Shown here: positions 13,714 through 21,320 of the stretch, piece by piece
Numbering within the stretch: the first letter of the stretch is position 1
How the letters are laid out: each line of letters opens with the position of its first letter
Virus record (IMG/VR): IMGVR_UViG_3300027896_000128
Coordinates: 1-34,211 of that record
DNA: 34,211 bases
From: a virus
Direction: 5' to 3' (one strand)
Program-made: the position numbers and the translations under genes
The notes under the pieces: model-generated
Database searches by the model: none
What the model saw: the letters and a program-made list of their open reading frames with translations, nothing else
What the model was told of the DNA's origin: nothing

Positions 13714-14645
13714 TCCGCCGCGTCGCCATTCTCGGTGAGATGGGTACCGGCAACCTCGGAGACGACTACGGCTTTCTTCTACTCCGGGACGAACTACTCG
13801 CGGCGTTCTCCGAACTCGACGTGCTGGTCAACGTCCTTCCGCTCTCGGGACAAGCCGGGCTCGACATGAACACCTGGCACGCGGTGGTCACCGGATGCGG
13901 AACACTGCTCGACGAGGTGCGCGGGGCCTACGTTCACCGGCTGCTCGTGGCCGACTGTCCCATAGCGATCCTTGGGACAGGGACTGCCGATTCGCGCTAC
14001 GCCACTCCGACACCCGAGGGCCGCCGCGCGTTGCGGAACGTGCTCAAGGTCTCCTCCTACACGTGGCGCCGCGGGGAGGAGGGTCCCGATACTGGCTGGC
14101 TCGCTGGCTGGCGGCGGCTGGACCAGGCTGTCGACTCTGGAGCGTGCGGCATCAACGAAGGTCCCGCCGCCCACAACCTAGCGCCGCTCGATCCCGAGCG
14201 CATCATCGACGTGCGCTCCAGGCTGCACCGCCCGAGCCGCCTCGTGGCCGCATTCGTCCACGACCTCAATCACCTCACGCCGCTTCTAATGCGCGGAGAG
14301 CCGGACGCCTTCATGGTGGACGGGACCAGGCGCTCGTTCGCGGCGTTGTCCTCGCTCTCGACCATCCTCTGCCGGCGCATCCACCTCGGGGTGATGGCGG
14401 CGTGCTGTGGAGTGCATCCGGTTCTGCTCGACTACAGCGCCAAGGTCCGCAAGGTCTTCGAGGGGACCTCCGTCGCCCACACCATCCTCCCCCCGGAGTC
14501 CACGAACACCGACATCGCGCGCACTCTCGACGGCAACCTCCCATCCCCTGATCGGACGACGGTGGAAGAAGCTCAAACAGCGTGCCGCGATCACGTGCGC
14601 CGTGCCGCGTCCGCCATCGCCGCGGAGTGGGGAATCGCACCCTGA
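13710..14645 (+). CDS. Polysaccharide pyruvyl transferase family protein
   Basis: 311 aa from GTG 13710 (GTGA overlap). It begins VAILGEMGTGNLGDDYGFLLL, the N-terminal G-x-x-N-x-G-D signature of WcaK/CsaB-type pyruvyl transferases. It continues with a glycine-rich VTGCGTLLDEV and, near residue 205, the C-terminal block VDGTRRSFAALSSLSTILC…HLGVMAACCGVHP. Family members use phosphoenolpyruvate to add a ketal pyruvate to a hexose, giving the glycan a negative charge. The C-terminal R-x-H part is a weaker match, so another GT-B-like role is possible. It ends 33 bases before the last cassette gene, which has its own promoter motif. Confidence 0.75.
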   Translation: MIRRVAILGEMGTGNLGDDYGFLLLRDELLAAFSELDVLVNVLPLSGQAGLDMNTWHAVVTGCGTLLDEVRGAYVHRLLVADCPIAILGTGTADSRYATPTPEGRRALRNVLKVSSYTWRRGEEGPDTGWLAGWRRLDQAVDSGACGINEGPAAHNLAPLDPERIIDVRSRLHRPSRLVAAFVHDLNHLTPLLMRGEPDAFMVDGTRRSFAALSSLSTILCRRIHLGVMAACCGVHPVLLDYSAKVRKVFEGTSVAHTILPPESTNTDIARTLDGNLPSPDRTTVEEAQTACRDHVRRAASAIAAEWGIAP

Positions 14646-14671
14646 ACCGCAGCGCCTCCGCAGCCTATCTC
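14644..14671 (+). promoter_or_regulatory. Late-promoter motif inside the glycan cassette
   Basis: GAACCG (14644-14649), 16 bases, TATCTC (14666-14671), then seven bases to GTG 14679. Fits the layout of the other copies; boxes are imperfect. Confidence 0.45.
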
Positions 14672-14678
14672 TCGATGG

Positions 14679-15557
14679 GTGGCGTTCCTCACCGTCTCCT
14701 ACATCACGAACCGCAGCACTCACCCCCTCGTCGAGAAGCAACGCGGTCAGTACGAATTGCTGGCTGAGTCTCTGCGCGCCCAGGTGTTCACCAACTACGA
14801 GTTGATCATCGTCGACCGAGACAACGATCTGCCGAGGCCGGAGCTGGCGTGGATCGGGGACCGCGTGCGCTTCCTGCGACCGCACACTTCGCCGTGGCCA
14901 CTCGGGACGTTTGCGCCGTCCATCGCCCGCAACACCGCGCTCGCCGCTGCGCGCGGTGACATCGTGTTCGGCCTCGACGACTGCGTGAGCTTCGACTCCC
15001 ACCTGCTCAAGCACGTCGTGGACTATGTGGCTCGGGGGCTGTATCTGGCTCCCACCTACGGGGCTCCGGGCGACCGTCAGAGCGGGCCACCGCATCCTCA
15101 GGCGCTGTGCGGCGGCATCGTGGCCTACCCGCGGGCGCGCGCCATCGAGCTCGGGGGGTGGGAGGAGCGGTTCGCGGCTTGCTGCGCGTACGAAGACTTT
15201 GAGTTCAGCGAGCGGTTGGGGCGCAACGGCGTCCGCTTCATCTCCGACCCCGCGGCCCACGTCACGCTGCACTCGCACATCTCCCGCGAGAAGGGCGGCA
15301 ACTGGCGCTGCCACGAGGCCATCTGGCATCTGCTGCAGGGCCAGGCTCGCGCGAACGTGCCGTGGACGCCGGAGCAGCTCTCCTGCTTCGAGGCGCGGCG
15401 CTGTCCGCTGGAGAACGCTGGACACAGCGGCTGCCCAACCGGAGAGTGCAAGCTGCCGCGGCCGACCCCTGAGACCTTGGCCCTCATGCGCGACTATGAG
15501 TGCCGGAACCGAGCGCTCTTCCCAGGTGAAGCGAACGCGGACACGTCCCCGCTGTAG
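14679..15557 (+). CDS. Family 2 glycosyltransferase
   Basis: 292 aa from GTG 14679. FLTVSYITNRSTHPLVEKQ leads a GT2 nucleotide-sugar domain, with ELIIVDRDND and the metal site GLDDC (Asp100, Asp101). GGIVAYPRA and GGWEERFAACCAYEDFEFSERL form the catalytic-base and C-terminal motif typical of GT2 enzymes (E-D-x-E/D). A His/Cys-rich tail follows (HSHISREKGGNW; CPLENAGHSGC), possibly metal-binding. It lacks a Shine-Dalgarno sequence and begins seven bases after a promoter-like box. Its last codons contain the right-hand copy of the 12-bp repeat and the promoter of the portal gene, as if the gene end and the portal promoter were joined by recombination. Confidence 0.85.
   Translation: MAFLTVSYITNRSTHPLVEKQRGQYELLAESLRAQVFTNYELIIVDRDNDLPRPELAWIGDRVRFLRPHTSPWPLGTFAPSIARNTALAAARGDIVFGLDDCVSFDSHLLKHVVDYVARGLYLAPTYGAPGDRQSGPPHPQALCGGIVAYPRARAIELGGWEERFAACCAYEDFEFSERLGRNGVRFISDPAAHVTLHSHISREKGGNWRCHEAIWHLLQGQARANVPWTPEQLSCFEARRCPLENAGHSGCPTGECKLPRPTPETLALMRDYECRNRALFPGEANADTSPL
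15528..15539 (+). repeat. 12-bp direct repeat, right copy flanking the glycan cassette
   Basis: GAAGCGAACGCG inside the final codons of the second GT2 gene; identical to 8886-8897 after terL. Contains the GAACGC box of the portal promoter. Confidence 0.6.
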
Positions 15558-15560
15558 CCG
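15533..15560 (+). promoter_or_regulatory. Late-promoter motif before the portal gene
   Basis: GAACGC (15533-15538), 16 bases, TAGCCG (15555-15560), then six bases to ATG 15567. No Shine-Dalgarno sequence; predicts a leaderless portal mRNA. Confidence 0.6.
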
Positions 15561-15566
15561 TAGAGC

Positions 15567-17423
15567 ATGGAGCGCGAAGACGAAGCCGGGTCCGAGGCGC
15601 AGCTCGCGCCCGGAACCGAGATCGTGATCAAGGTCGCTGGTCTCGGAAAGGCCGACGCGGGGGCCGCCGAGCCCCTCCTGCCACGCGGAACCTCGAACCA
15701 GATCTCCCAGACCGACCCGATCATCAGCGGCATCTTCAACGACGCCCGCGCCCTGGAGCCCCCGCACGACCCCGCCTTCCTCTGTTGGCTATTCGAGCAC
15801 TCCTCGGCCTGGCGCCAGTGCGTGGACTCCTACGCGACCAACATCCATGGCTTTGGCCACCGGCTGGAGCCCGTCATCGATCTCGCTGCCGATGACGCTG
15901 ACCAGAAGATCAAGGACGCGCTCACGGACGCCACGGGCCAGGAGCCGACGCCCGAGGATGTGAAGACCTACCGCGAGCAACTCGCCCGCGACATGCGCCG
16001 CGAGAAGGTGCGCCTCGAGACGTTCCTTGAGTACGCCTGCCTCGACCACTCGTTCGTGGTCCTGCGTCGCCGCATGTGCCAGGACCAGGAGATCACCGGA
16101 AACGCCTACTGGGAGGTGATCCGCAACGGGGCGGGCGAAGTGGCCGAGCTGCTCAACGTGCCCTCGCACACGGTGCGGCTGCTGCCGTACAACGGCGACC
16201 GCGTCGCAATCAGGGTGCGGATCAAGGTCTCGCCCTTCGAGTACGGCGAGGTCGAGACCAAGCGCTACCTGCGCCGCTATGTCCAGGTCTTCGGGGCGAG
16301 CGTCATCTACTTCAAGTCGTTCGGGGACACGCGCCCGATCTCGTGGAAGACCGGGCAGGTGGTGCCGCTGGACGAGCAGGGCAAGCCGGTGTTCGCGTCC
16401 GACGACGGCCCCGCCACCGAGCTCGTGCACTTCAAGACCCATGGGTCGCGCACGGCCGACTCCTACGGCATCACCCGCTACTCGGGGAACATCGTCACCA
16501 TGCTCGGGCTCCGCGAGTCCGAGGAAGTCGTCGAGAACTACTTCGAAAACAAGGCCGTGCCTCCGCTGCTGCTCATGATCGCAGGAGCTGATCAGAAGTC
16601 GGTCGACGAGACGCAGCGCAGCCTTGAAGAGGCCGTCACCAACACGATCAAGGGGAAGAAGAACTTCCACCGCGTCCTCGTCGTCGGGGCCGCGGCACAA
16701 AACGCCGGAAGCCAGACCAGCCGCGTCACCATCCACGCGCAGCCGCTCACCGACGCGCAGATGAAGGACGCGATCTTCGGCAACTACGACATCCGCTGCA
16801 TGGACAAGAACGGGATGACGGCCCGGCTCCCGCGCATGCTCCGCGGCGACATCCAGGACGTGAACCGCGCGAGCGCCGACGCCTCGCTCGTCTTCGCCGA
16901 GGCCCAGGTTTTCGCCCCCGAGCGGCAGGAGTTCGACGACTGGATGAACCGCAAGCTGTTCGCGGACATGGGGATCCGGTTCTGGCGCTTCGTCAGCAAC
17001 GGTCCGATGCCGCGCGACTCCGCCGCGGTCGCCGAACTGCTGGGGAAGGCGGTCACCGCCGGCCTGCTCACGGTCAACGAGGCACGCGCACTCGGCGCCG
17101 ACGTCTTCAACCGCCCGCTCCCCGAGATTCACCAGGACTGGGCGAGCCAGCCGCTCCCGTTGCTTCTCAGGTGGCCCCCCGGCGCAGTCGGCGAAACGGC
17201 GCTCCCTTCGGCGCCGGGTGGGCTGCCGCTACCTCCGAAAGAACCGAAGCCACCGGAGGCCCCGCAGGCACCGTCCGTGCCCCCGGAGGTCCCGGCCGCC
17301 AAGGGCGCCATCGACGTCCCGGCCACTGTACGGGCCCTCGTCGAGGTGCGGAACGCGATGCTCGAGGAGGCCCGTCAGCACTCCACCGCGGCCTTCGATG
17401 CCGATCATCCCCAGGAGGACTGA
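15567..17423 (+). CDS. Phage portal protein (PBSX-like)
   Basis: 618 aa. The core has the PBSX/HK97-type features: a clip/stem region with WLFEHSSAWRQCVDSYATNIHGFG, ITGNAYWEVIRNGAGEV, a long middle helix in YSGNIVTMLGLRESEEVVENYFENKAVPPLLL, and a C-terminal crown part. The tail from about 535 is Pro-rich (PLPPKEPKPPEAP) and probably disordered, and it adds length over the usual 450-550 aa. Twelve copies would form the ring at the capsid vertex through which terminase pumps DNA. It starts six bases past a late-promoter motif, and the next gene overlaps its stop by one base. Confidence 0.9.
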   Translation: MEREDEAGSEAQLAPGTEIVIKVAGLGKADAGAAEPLLPRGTSNQISQTDPIISGIFNDARALEPPHDPAFLCWLFEHSSAWRQCVDSYATNIHGFGHRLEPVIDLAADDADQKIKDALTDATGQEPTPEDVKTYREQLARDMRREKVRLETFLEYACLDHSFVVLRRRMCQDQEITGNAYWEVIRNGAGEVAELLNVPSHTVRLLPYNGDRVAIRVRIKVSPFEYGEVETKRYLRRYVQVFGASVIYFKSFGDTRPISWKTGQVVPLDEQGKPVFASDDGPATELVHFKTHGSRTADSYGITRYSGNIVTMLGLRESEEVVENYFENKAVPPLLLMIAGADQKSVDETQRSLEEAVTNTIKGKKNFHRVLVVGAAAQNAGSQTSRVTIHAQPLTDAQMKDAIFGNYDIRCMDKNGMTARLPRMLRGDIQDVNRASADASLVFAEAQVFAPERQEFDDWMNRKLFADMGIRFWRFVSNGPMPRDSAAVAELLGKAVTAGLLTVNEARALGADVFNRPLPEIHQDWASQPLPLLLRWPPGAVGETALPSAPGGLPLPPKEPKPPEAPQAPSVPPEVPAAKGAIDVPATVRALVEVRNAMLEEARQHSTAAFDADHPQED

Positions 17424-17653
17424 TGCCGTCCGATCCGCTGCGCCGTTCCCAGTTCAGGTTCCCCGACAGCTTCAGCATGGCCCGCTTCCTCCGCGACCTG
17501 CACTGCCAGGAGCCAGAACACCTCGCCGAGACCGCACGAGGAAGCATCAGCACGCTCGTCGTCACCGTCATGCGCAAGGCGAGCGACGAGAGCGAGAGGG
17601 TTGAGCGACTGGCCGCTGAGTGGCACGGGACCACCATCCCAGAAACGGCGTAG
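17423..17653 (+). CDS. Small hypothetical head-module protein
   Basis: 76 aa. The ATG at 17423 shares a base with the portal stop, and CAGGAGGA lies just upstream, so translation is coupled to the portal. The protein is helical and charged, with no cysteine pairs beyond one Cys and no recognised family. A virion-assembly role is guessed only from position. Confidence 0.5.
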   Translation: MPSDPLRRSQFRFPDSFSMARFLRDLHCQEPEHLAETARGSISTLVVTVMRKASDESERVERLAAEWHGTTIPETA

Positions 17654-17664
17654 GGGAGGCACCC

Positions 17665-17961
17665 GTGCGCATCCGGGCTCAGCAGATCACGAATCACGAG
17701 GTCTGCGCCTTCGGGATGCTGCCGGGCTCGGTCAAGCGGCTGCCGCTCGGAACCGGCCCGCTGATCGGCTACTACGTCACCTGCCCGTGCTGCGGCATGG
17801 TCAACGTGGTGCGCGCGATCGGGGACGACCAGACGTTCGCTGAGCGCGACGGCCACCTAGTCGCGATGGTTCCCGGGCTCCCGTGCAACGCCTGCCGACG
17901 GGTGCTGTTCCTCTATGAGAGCGAGTTCGTGGTCGAGGCCGACGATGCACCTGGACGCTGA
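17665..17961 (+). CDS. Zinc-ribbon-like small protein
   Basis: 98 aa from GTG 17665 with GGGGAGG upstream. VTCPCCGMVNVV and GLPCNACRRVLFLYE are two CxxC knuckles about 45 residues apart, as in a zinc ribbon. The N-terminus is a short beta-rich segment. No enzymatic motif. It overlaps the following head-morphogenesis gene by 17 bases. A structural or assembly-factor role between portal and gpF-like protein is plausible; not recognised as a named family. Confidence 0.6.
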   Translation: MRIRAQQITNHEVCAFGMLPGSVKRLPLGTGPLIGYYVTCPCCGMVNVVRAIGDDQTFAERDGHLVAMVPGLPCNACRRVLFLYESEFVVEADDAPGR

Positions 17962-19012
17962 GACCTGCTGCTGCGGGCTGGACGCCGTGGACGACATCCT
18001 CAAGGCCGTCGGCTTCGCGCACCTGGTGAAGGCGCTCGACCCGCTGGACCCGCGGGACTTCCTCGTCCTCGTCGAGCGGCTGGCGCAGCGCCTCACCGGC
18101 AAGGCCAAGCCTACCGAGCAGGCTGCGCTCAAGGCCGCGCTCCAGGAACTCGACGTGAACTGGGCGGAGTTGTCGGCGACCGCGCGAGAGCAGGCGATCA
18201 AGGCCAGCACCATCGCGCTCGACGCCGCCAAGCGCGGGGCGCTCCCGCACGTTCAGCAGGCGTTCGAACTGCAGGGCCCGAAGGTCGCGGCCAACTCCAA
18301 GGCGGCCACCGTGCGCCGGTTCGATCTCGATATCGAGGCGACTCTGTCGCAGACCGACAGGAACATCGCAGAGCACGTGGTGAAGAGCCAGGCCGCGTTT
18401 GTGACCGACGCCTACGGGCGGCGCTCTGTCGCATGGTCGGAGCGGGCCCGAGTCACGGTGGCGCGCGGACTCGAGGAGGGGCTCGGGAGAACGGACATCG
18501 CGAGCAACCTGTCACGCATGACCGGCGCCGCGGAGTTGGCGCGCACCGACGCCTACTGGCGCGTGGTGGCCTCAGCCTTCGTCGGGCGCGCGCGGGCTGG
18601 AACGCAGGTGTCTGCGTTCGCGGAAGCGAAGATCGAGCGCTTCATGTTCAGGGCCGTACTCGACATGAAGACGACCGACATTTGCAGATTCCTCGACGGC
18701 AAGACGTGGTCAACCGCACGCGCGATGGAGACGTTGCAGCGCGTGACGAGCGCCTCCGAACCTGAGCAGATCCGCTACCTCCAGCCATGGGTGGAGAGAG
18801 GCAAGGACGCTGACGGGGATTCAATCCTCTACTTCAACAAGCCCGACGGTTCGCGCCAAGTCGTAGCGGACGTGATCCGTTCTGGAATCGGGCGCGCTGA
18901 CGACCGAGGCGAGTTCAAGGCCCGCATGTCGGACGGGGACCTGGAGTCATCCGGGATGTCGATTCCTCCGCTCCATCGAACCTGCCGAAGCATCATCGTG
19001 ACCCTCACGTAG
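17945..19012 (+). CDS. Mu gpF-like head morphogenesis protein
   Basis: 355 aa from ATG 17945. The C-terminal half carries the family signature: LARTDAYWRVVASAFVGRARAG, then FMFRAVLDMKTTDICRFLDGK, and the ending PPLHRTCRSIIVTLT with the conserved Pro-x-His-x-x-Cys-Arg. The N-terminal half is helical. Mu gpF and SPP1 gp7 relatives are minor head proteins that bind the portal and act in DNA ejection or head assembly. The order portal, then gpF-like, then scaffold/protease, then capsid is standard. The N-terminus has several Cys (ETCCCG) of unknown meaning. Confidence 0.85.
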   Translation: MHLDAETCCCGLDAVDDILKAVGFAHLVKALDPLDPRDFLVLVERLAQRLTGKAKPTEQAALKAALQELDVNWAELSATAREQAIKASTIALDAAKRGALPHVQQAFELQGPKVAANSKAATVRRFDLDIEATLSQTDRNIAEHVVKSQAAFVTDAYGRRSVAWSERARVTVARGLEEGLGRTDIASNLSRMTGAAELARTDAYWRVVASAFVGRARAGTQVSAFAEAKIERFMFRAVLDMKTTDICRFLDGKTWSTARAMETLQRVTSASEPEQIRYLQPWVERGKDADGDSILYFNKPDGSRQVVADVIRSGIGRADDRGEFKARMSDGDLESSGMSIPPLHRTCRSIIVTLT

Positions 19013-19022
19013 AACCTGAACT

Positions 19023-19050
19023 GAACGCAGTTCCCCGCGCCTTCGATCCT
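19023..19050 (+). promoter_or_regulatory. Late-promoter motif before the first scaffold-like gene
   Basis: GAACGC (19023-19028), 16 bases, GATCCT (19045-19050). Here the next ATG (19097) is 46 bases further on and has its own GAGGCAAGAG ribosome-binding site, so this copy would give a leadered mRNA. CCTGAACTGAACGC is shared with the copy at 20360. Confidence 0.6.
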
Positions 19051-19096
19051 TGCCTCACGACTGCGGCCACGCGCCGCGACAACCGAGAGGCAAGAG

Positions 19097-19549
19097 ATGC
19101 CCATCGACAGCAAGAAGCTCGACGCGCTGCAGGCCGCCATCAAGAACGCCCTGAACCCGCCGGTTCCGGTGGCGATGACGCCGGAGGAGTTCGTGAAGTA
19201 CGTCGGTGAGCAGGTCGGCAAGCTCGCGAAGGATGCGCCCGAGATCGCGCAGAAGCGCGCCGTGGCCCTCGACGCCGCGTTCGTCGCGATGAAGACCGCG
19301 GCCGAGGCCAAGCTCGAGAAGGGTGACGTGCTCGTGTTCGAGGAGCCGACCGCCCCCGCGCCGGTCGCGCCCCCCGCGGTGTCCCCGCCCACGGCCGCGG
19401 CCCCCACGCCGGCCGCCCCCGTGACGCCCGCGGCGCCCGCGGCGCCCGCGGCGCCCGCCCCCGACGTGACCAAGGGAGCGGGCTTCGTGTTCCCCGCGGA
19501 CATGGCCGACCCGAAGGCCCGCGAGGCGATCCAGAACTTCGGGAAGTAG
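19097..19549 (+). CDS. Scaffold-like protein with capsid-tag-like C-terminus
   Basis: 150 aa. Residues 1-75 are helical and lysine-rich (TPEEFVKYVGEQVGKLAKDA), residues 80-125 are a Pro/Ala-rich linker with tandem PAA units, and the last 22 residues (FVFPADMADPKAREAIQNFGK) form a separate tag. Nearly the same tag, FVWPADIADPKVREAL, ends the protein at 20401-21303. A helical body, flexible linker and short C-terminal capsid-binding end is how phage scaffolds are built, and the gene lies next to the prohead protease. Scaffold or internal head protein is therefore the best inference; it is small for a scaffold. Confidence 0.55.
   Translation: MPIDSKKLDALQAAIKNALNPPVPVAMTPEEFVKYVGEQVGKLAKDAPEIAQKRAVALDAAFVAMKTAAEAKLEKGDVLVFEEPTAPAPVAPPAVSPPTAAAPTPAAPVTPAAPAAPAAPAPDVTKGAGFVFPADMADPKAREAIQNFGK
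19427..19458 (+). repeat. Tandem 9-bp repeat in coding sequence
   Basis: Three perfect copies of CCCGCGGCG (19427-19453) and a partial fourth, encoding Pro-Ala-Ala units of a linker. Such a repeat can gain or lose units by slippage without breaking the frame. Confidence 0.6.
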
Positions 19550-19556
19550 GTGTCCC

Positions 19557-20348
19557 ATGGCCGAGCAGGCGACGCAAGCACAGCTCGAGTTCCCCGACGG
19601 GACGTGCCTGAAGATCGGGCCGGCGGCGTCGGATGACGTCGACAAGGCGGCCTGGACGACCGCCTACATCAACAAGCTCCCCGACAGCGCTTTCCTCCAC
19701 ATCGAGTCCGGTGGCGAAAAGGACGACGAGGGCAAGACGAAGCCTCGCTCCCTGCGCCACTTCCCCGTGCGGGACGCCGCCGGAGCGCTCGACAAGCCGC
19801 ACGTCGTGGACGCGCTCTCCCGGATCCCGCAATCGGATCTGCCGCAGTCGGTCAAGGACTCCTGCAGCGCGAAGGCGAAGAAGCTGCTGGCGCAGATCAA
19901 CGCGAAGAAGCGGGACGTCTTCGAGCTCACGGGACGAGTTCTCAAGGCCGCGGACGCCGCCGCAGCCGAGAACCCCATCCACTACGTGCTCTCGGTCGTG
20001 CTCGAGCCGAACCCTCCGGACGACACCCAGAAGGACACGTACACCGAGGCCGACGTCTGGGAGGCCCGCCGCACGTTCATGAAGTCGCAGCAGGTCAACC
20101 TGATGCACGCCATGGACATCGGCAAGGGCGTCGCGATCCTCGACAACTGGATCACGCCGGTCGAGTTCGAGTACGGCGGCCAGAAGGTCGTCAAGGGCTC
20201 GTGGCTCGTGGGCGCCGAGATCGACGAACGCGAGCAGCCCGAGCTCTGGGGCGCCATTAAGTCCGGTGCCGTCACCACCTGGTCCATCGAGGGTGACGGT
20301 GTTCGCACGCCGCTCGCGGATGAGGAGCAGCAGCAGGCCGCGGCGTAG
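19557..20348 (+). CDS. XkdF-like prohead serine protease (Peptidase_S78_2)
   Basis: 263 aa. The N-terminal part (35-120) has LPDSAFLHIESGG and PRSLRHFPVRDAAG, a small domain often fused to this protease. The catalytic part (142-246) contains HYVLSVVLEPNPPDDTQKD, NLMHAMD with probable catalytic His184, the strand KGSWLVGAEID and TTWSIEG with nucleophile Ser243, matching the PBSX XkdF/S78 plan. The enzyme would cleave scaffold and capsid N-termini during head maturation. It ends soon after the Ser motif; the VDRGAN segment that normally follows in fused versions starts the next gene instead. AGGTG precedes the ATG. Confidence 0.8.
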   Translation: MAEQATQAQLEFPDGTCLKIGPAASDDVDKAAWTTAYINKLPDSAFLHIESGGEKDDEGKTKPRSLRHFPVRDAAGALDKPHVVDALSRIPQSDLPQSVKDSCSAKAKKLLAQINAKKRDVFELTGRVLKAADAAAAENPIHYVLSVVLEPNPPDDTQKDTYTEADVWEARRTFMKSQQVNLMHAMDIGKGVAILDNWITPVEFEYGGQKVVKGSWLVGAEIDEREQPELWGAIKSGAVTTWSIEGDGVRTPLADEEQQQAAA

Positions 20349-20359
20349 CGACCTGAACT

Positions 20360-20387
20360 GAACGCGCACAGCGGGGCCTTTGATCCT
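20360..20387 (+). promoter_or_regulatory. Late-promoter motif before the second scaffold-like gene
   Basis: GAACGC (20360-20365), 16 bases, GATCCT (20382-20387), 13 bases before ATG 20401. Shares CCTGAACTGAACGC and GATCCTGCG with other copies. Confidence 0.6.
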
Positions 20388-20400
20388 GCGGGACAGAACG

Positions 20401-21303
20401 ATGCCGGGCGACACGAACAAGCCGAAGACGCACCTCCACGACATGGTCATCCACTCGATCGCGTTCGTGGACCGCGGCGCCAACAACAAGCGCTGGCTGA
20501 TCGCGAAGCGCGCGGCGGACGGCGCAGAGTTGCAGCCTCCGGCACCTCCCACGGCGCCCGTCCCCCCTACTCCCGTTCGCCCCGACCCTCCGATGGTCGT
20601 GAAGGCGGTAGCGCTCGCTCCGGACGAGTCGCTCGAGGAGTTCCGCGAGGACATGTGCGAGGCGCTGTGCGCGCTGCTCAACCCCGGAAACATCGACAGC
20701 CGCCGCGTGTGGATCCGGGCGATCTACGAGGACCACGTGGTCGTGCAGCAGGGGTGGGACGCGGACGAGACCCTCCTCAGCCTGCCGTACACGCGCACGG
20801 GAGAGGACTTCAAGTTCGGCACCGCCACCGAGGTCGAGGAGGTCACGACCTTCGAGCCCGAGCCGGCTGCGAAGGGGGCGCCCCCAGCCGCCGACGGCAG
20901 GCCTCCGGTTCCTTCCCCGCCGCCCGCGCCCGACCCGGCTGAGGTCGAGAAGAGCAAGCGCGCGAAGGCGGAGCAGCTCGCGCGCATGTGGGCCGCGGTG
21001 TCCGCGATGCACGAGCTCGTGAAGGACCTCGTCGCCGAGGTGACGGCTCCGCCGGTGCCGAAGCCGGCGGGGACGACCGAGCCGACCGGACTCGAGATCG
21101 CGATGGGCGAGCTGCAGAAGCGGGCGCGCGCCCAAGAGCAAGAACTCGAACGCCTCCGCAAGAACCACGGCGCCTCCAACGCGATTCCGGTCGACGGGCC
21201 TCCGCCCGATCCGCCGCCGTTCGTGTGGCCGGCCGACATCGCCGACCCCAAGGTTCGGGAAGCACTGCTGCGCAAGGACCCGCGCTTCGAACGCGGACAG
21301 TAA
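20401..21303 (+). CDS. Probable head scaffolding protein
   Basis: 300 aa from ATG 20401. The N-terminus HDMVIHSIAFVDRGANNKRWLIAKR is the block that usually closes XkdF-type proteases, here detached from the protease gene. A globular middle follows (about 65-150), then Pro-rich linkers, then a coiled coil (AMGELQKRARAQEQELERLRKN, near 245-265), and finally the tag FVWPADIADPKVREAL. That tag matches the C-terminus of the 19097 protein at 12 of 16 positions. Coiled coil plus a C-terminal tag just before the capsid gene fits a scaffold cleaved by the neighbouring protease. Confidence 0.6.
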   Translation: MPGDTNKPKTHLHDMVIHSIAFVDRGANNKRWLIAKRAADGAELQPPAPPTAPVPPTPVRPDPPMVVKAVALAPDESLEEFREDMCEALCALLNPGNIDSRRVWIRAIYEDHVVVQQGWDADETLLSLPYTRTGEDFKFGTATEVEEVTTFEPEPAAKGAPPAADGRPPVPSPPPAPDPAEVEKSKRAKAEQLARMWAAVSAMHELVKDLVAEVTAPPVPKPAGTTEPTGLEIAMGELQKRARAQEQELERLRKNHGASNAIPVDGPPPDPPPFVWPADIADPKVREALLRKDPRFERGQ

Positions 21304-21320
21304 GGGGAAAGGACCCGCCC

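Noticed and set aside
8926-15557. Glycan cassette as a DNA base hypermodification system
   Set aside because: No nucleotide hydroxylase, dNMP kinase or thymidylate-synthase-like enzyme is present, and FkbM, CgeB and pyruvyl transferase types act on glycans rather than bases.
19427-19458. Tandem 9-bp repeat as a regulatory repeat array
   Set aside because: It is in frame and encodes a Pro-Ala linker, so it is explained by protein composition.
21289-21316. GAACGC before the capsid gene as another late promoter
   Set aside because: At the required distance the second box is GGACCC, it ends only four bases from the ATG, and the capsid gene has a normal ribosome-binding site.
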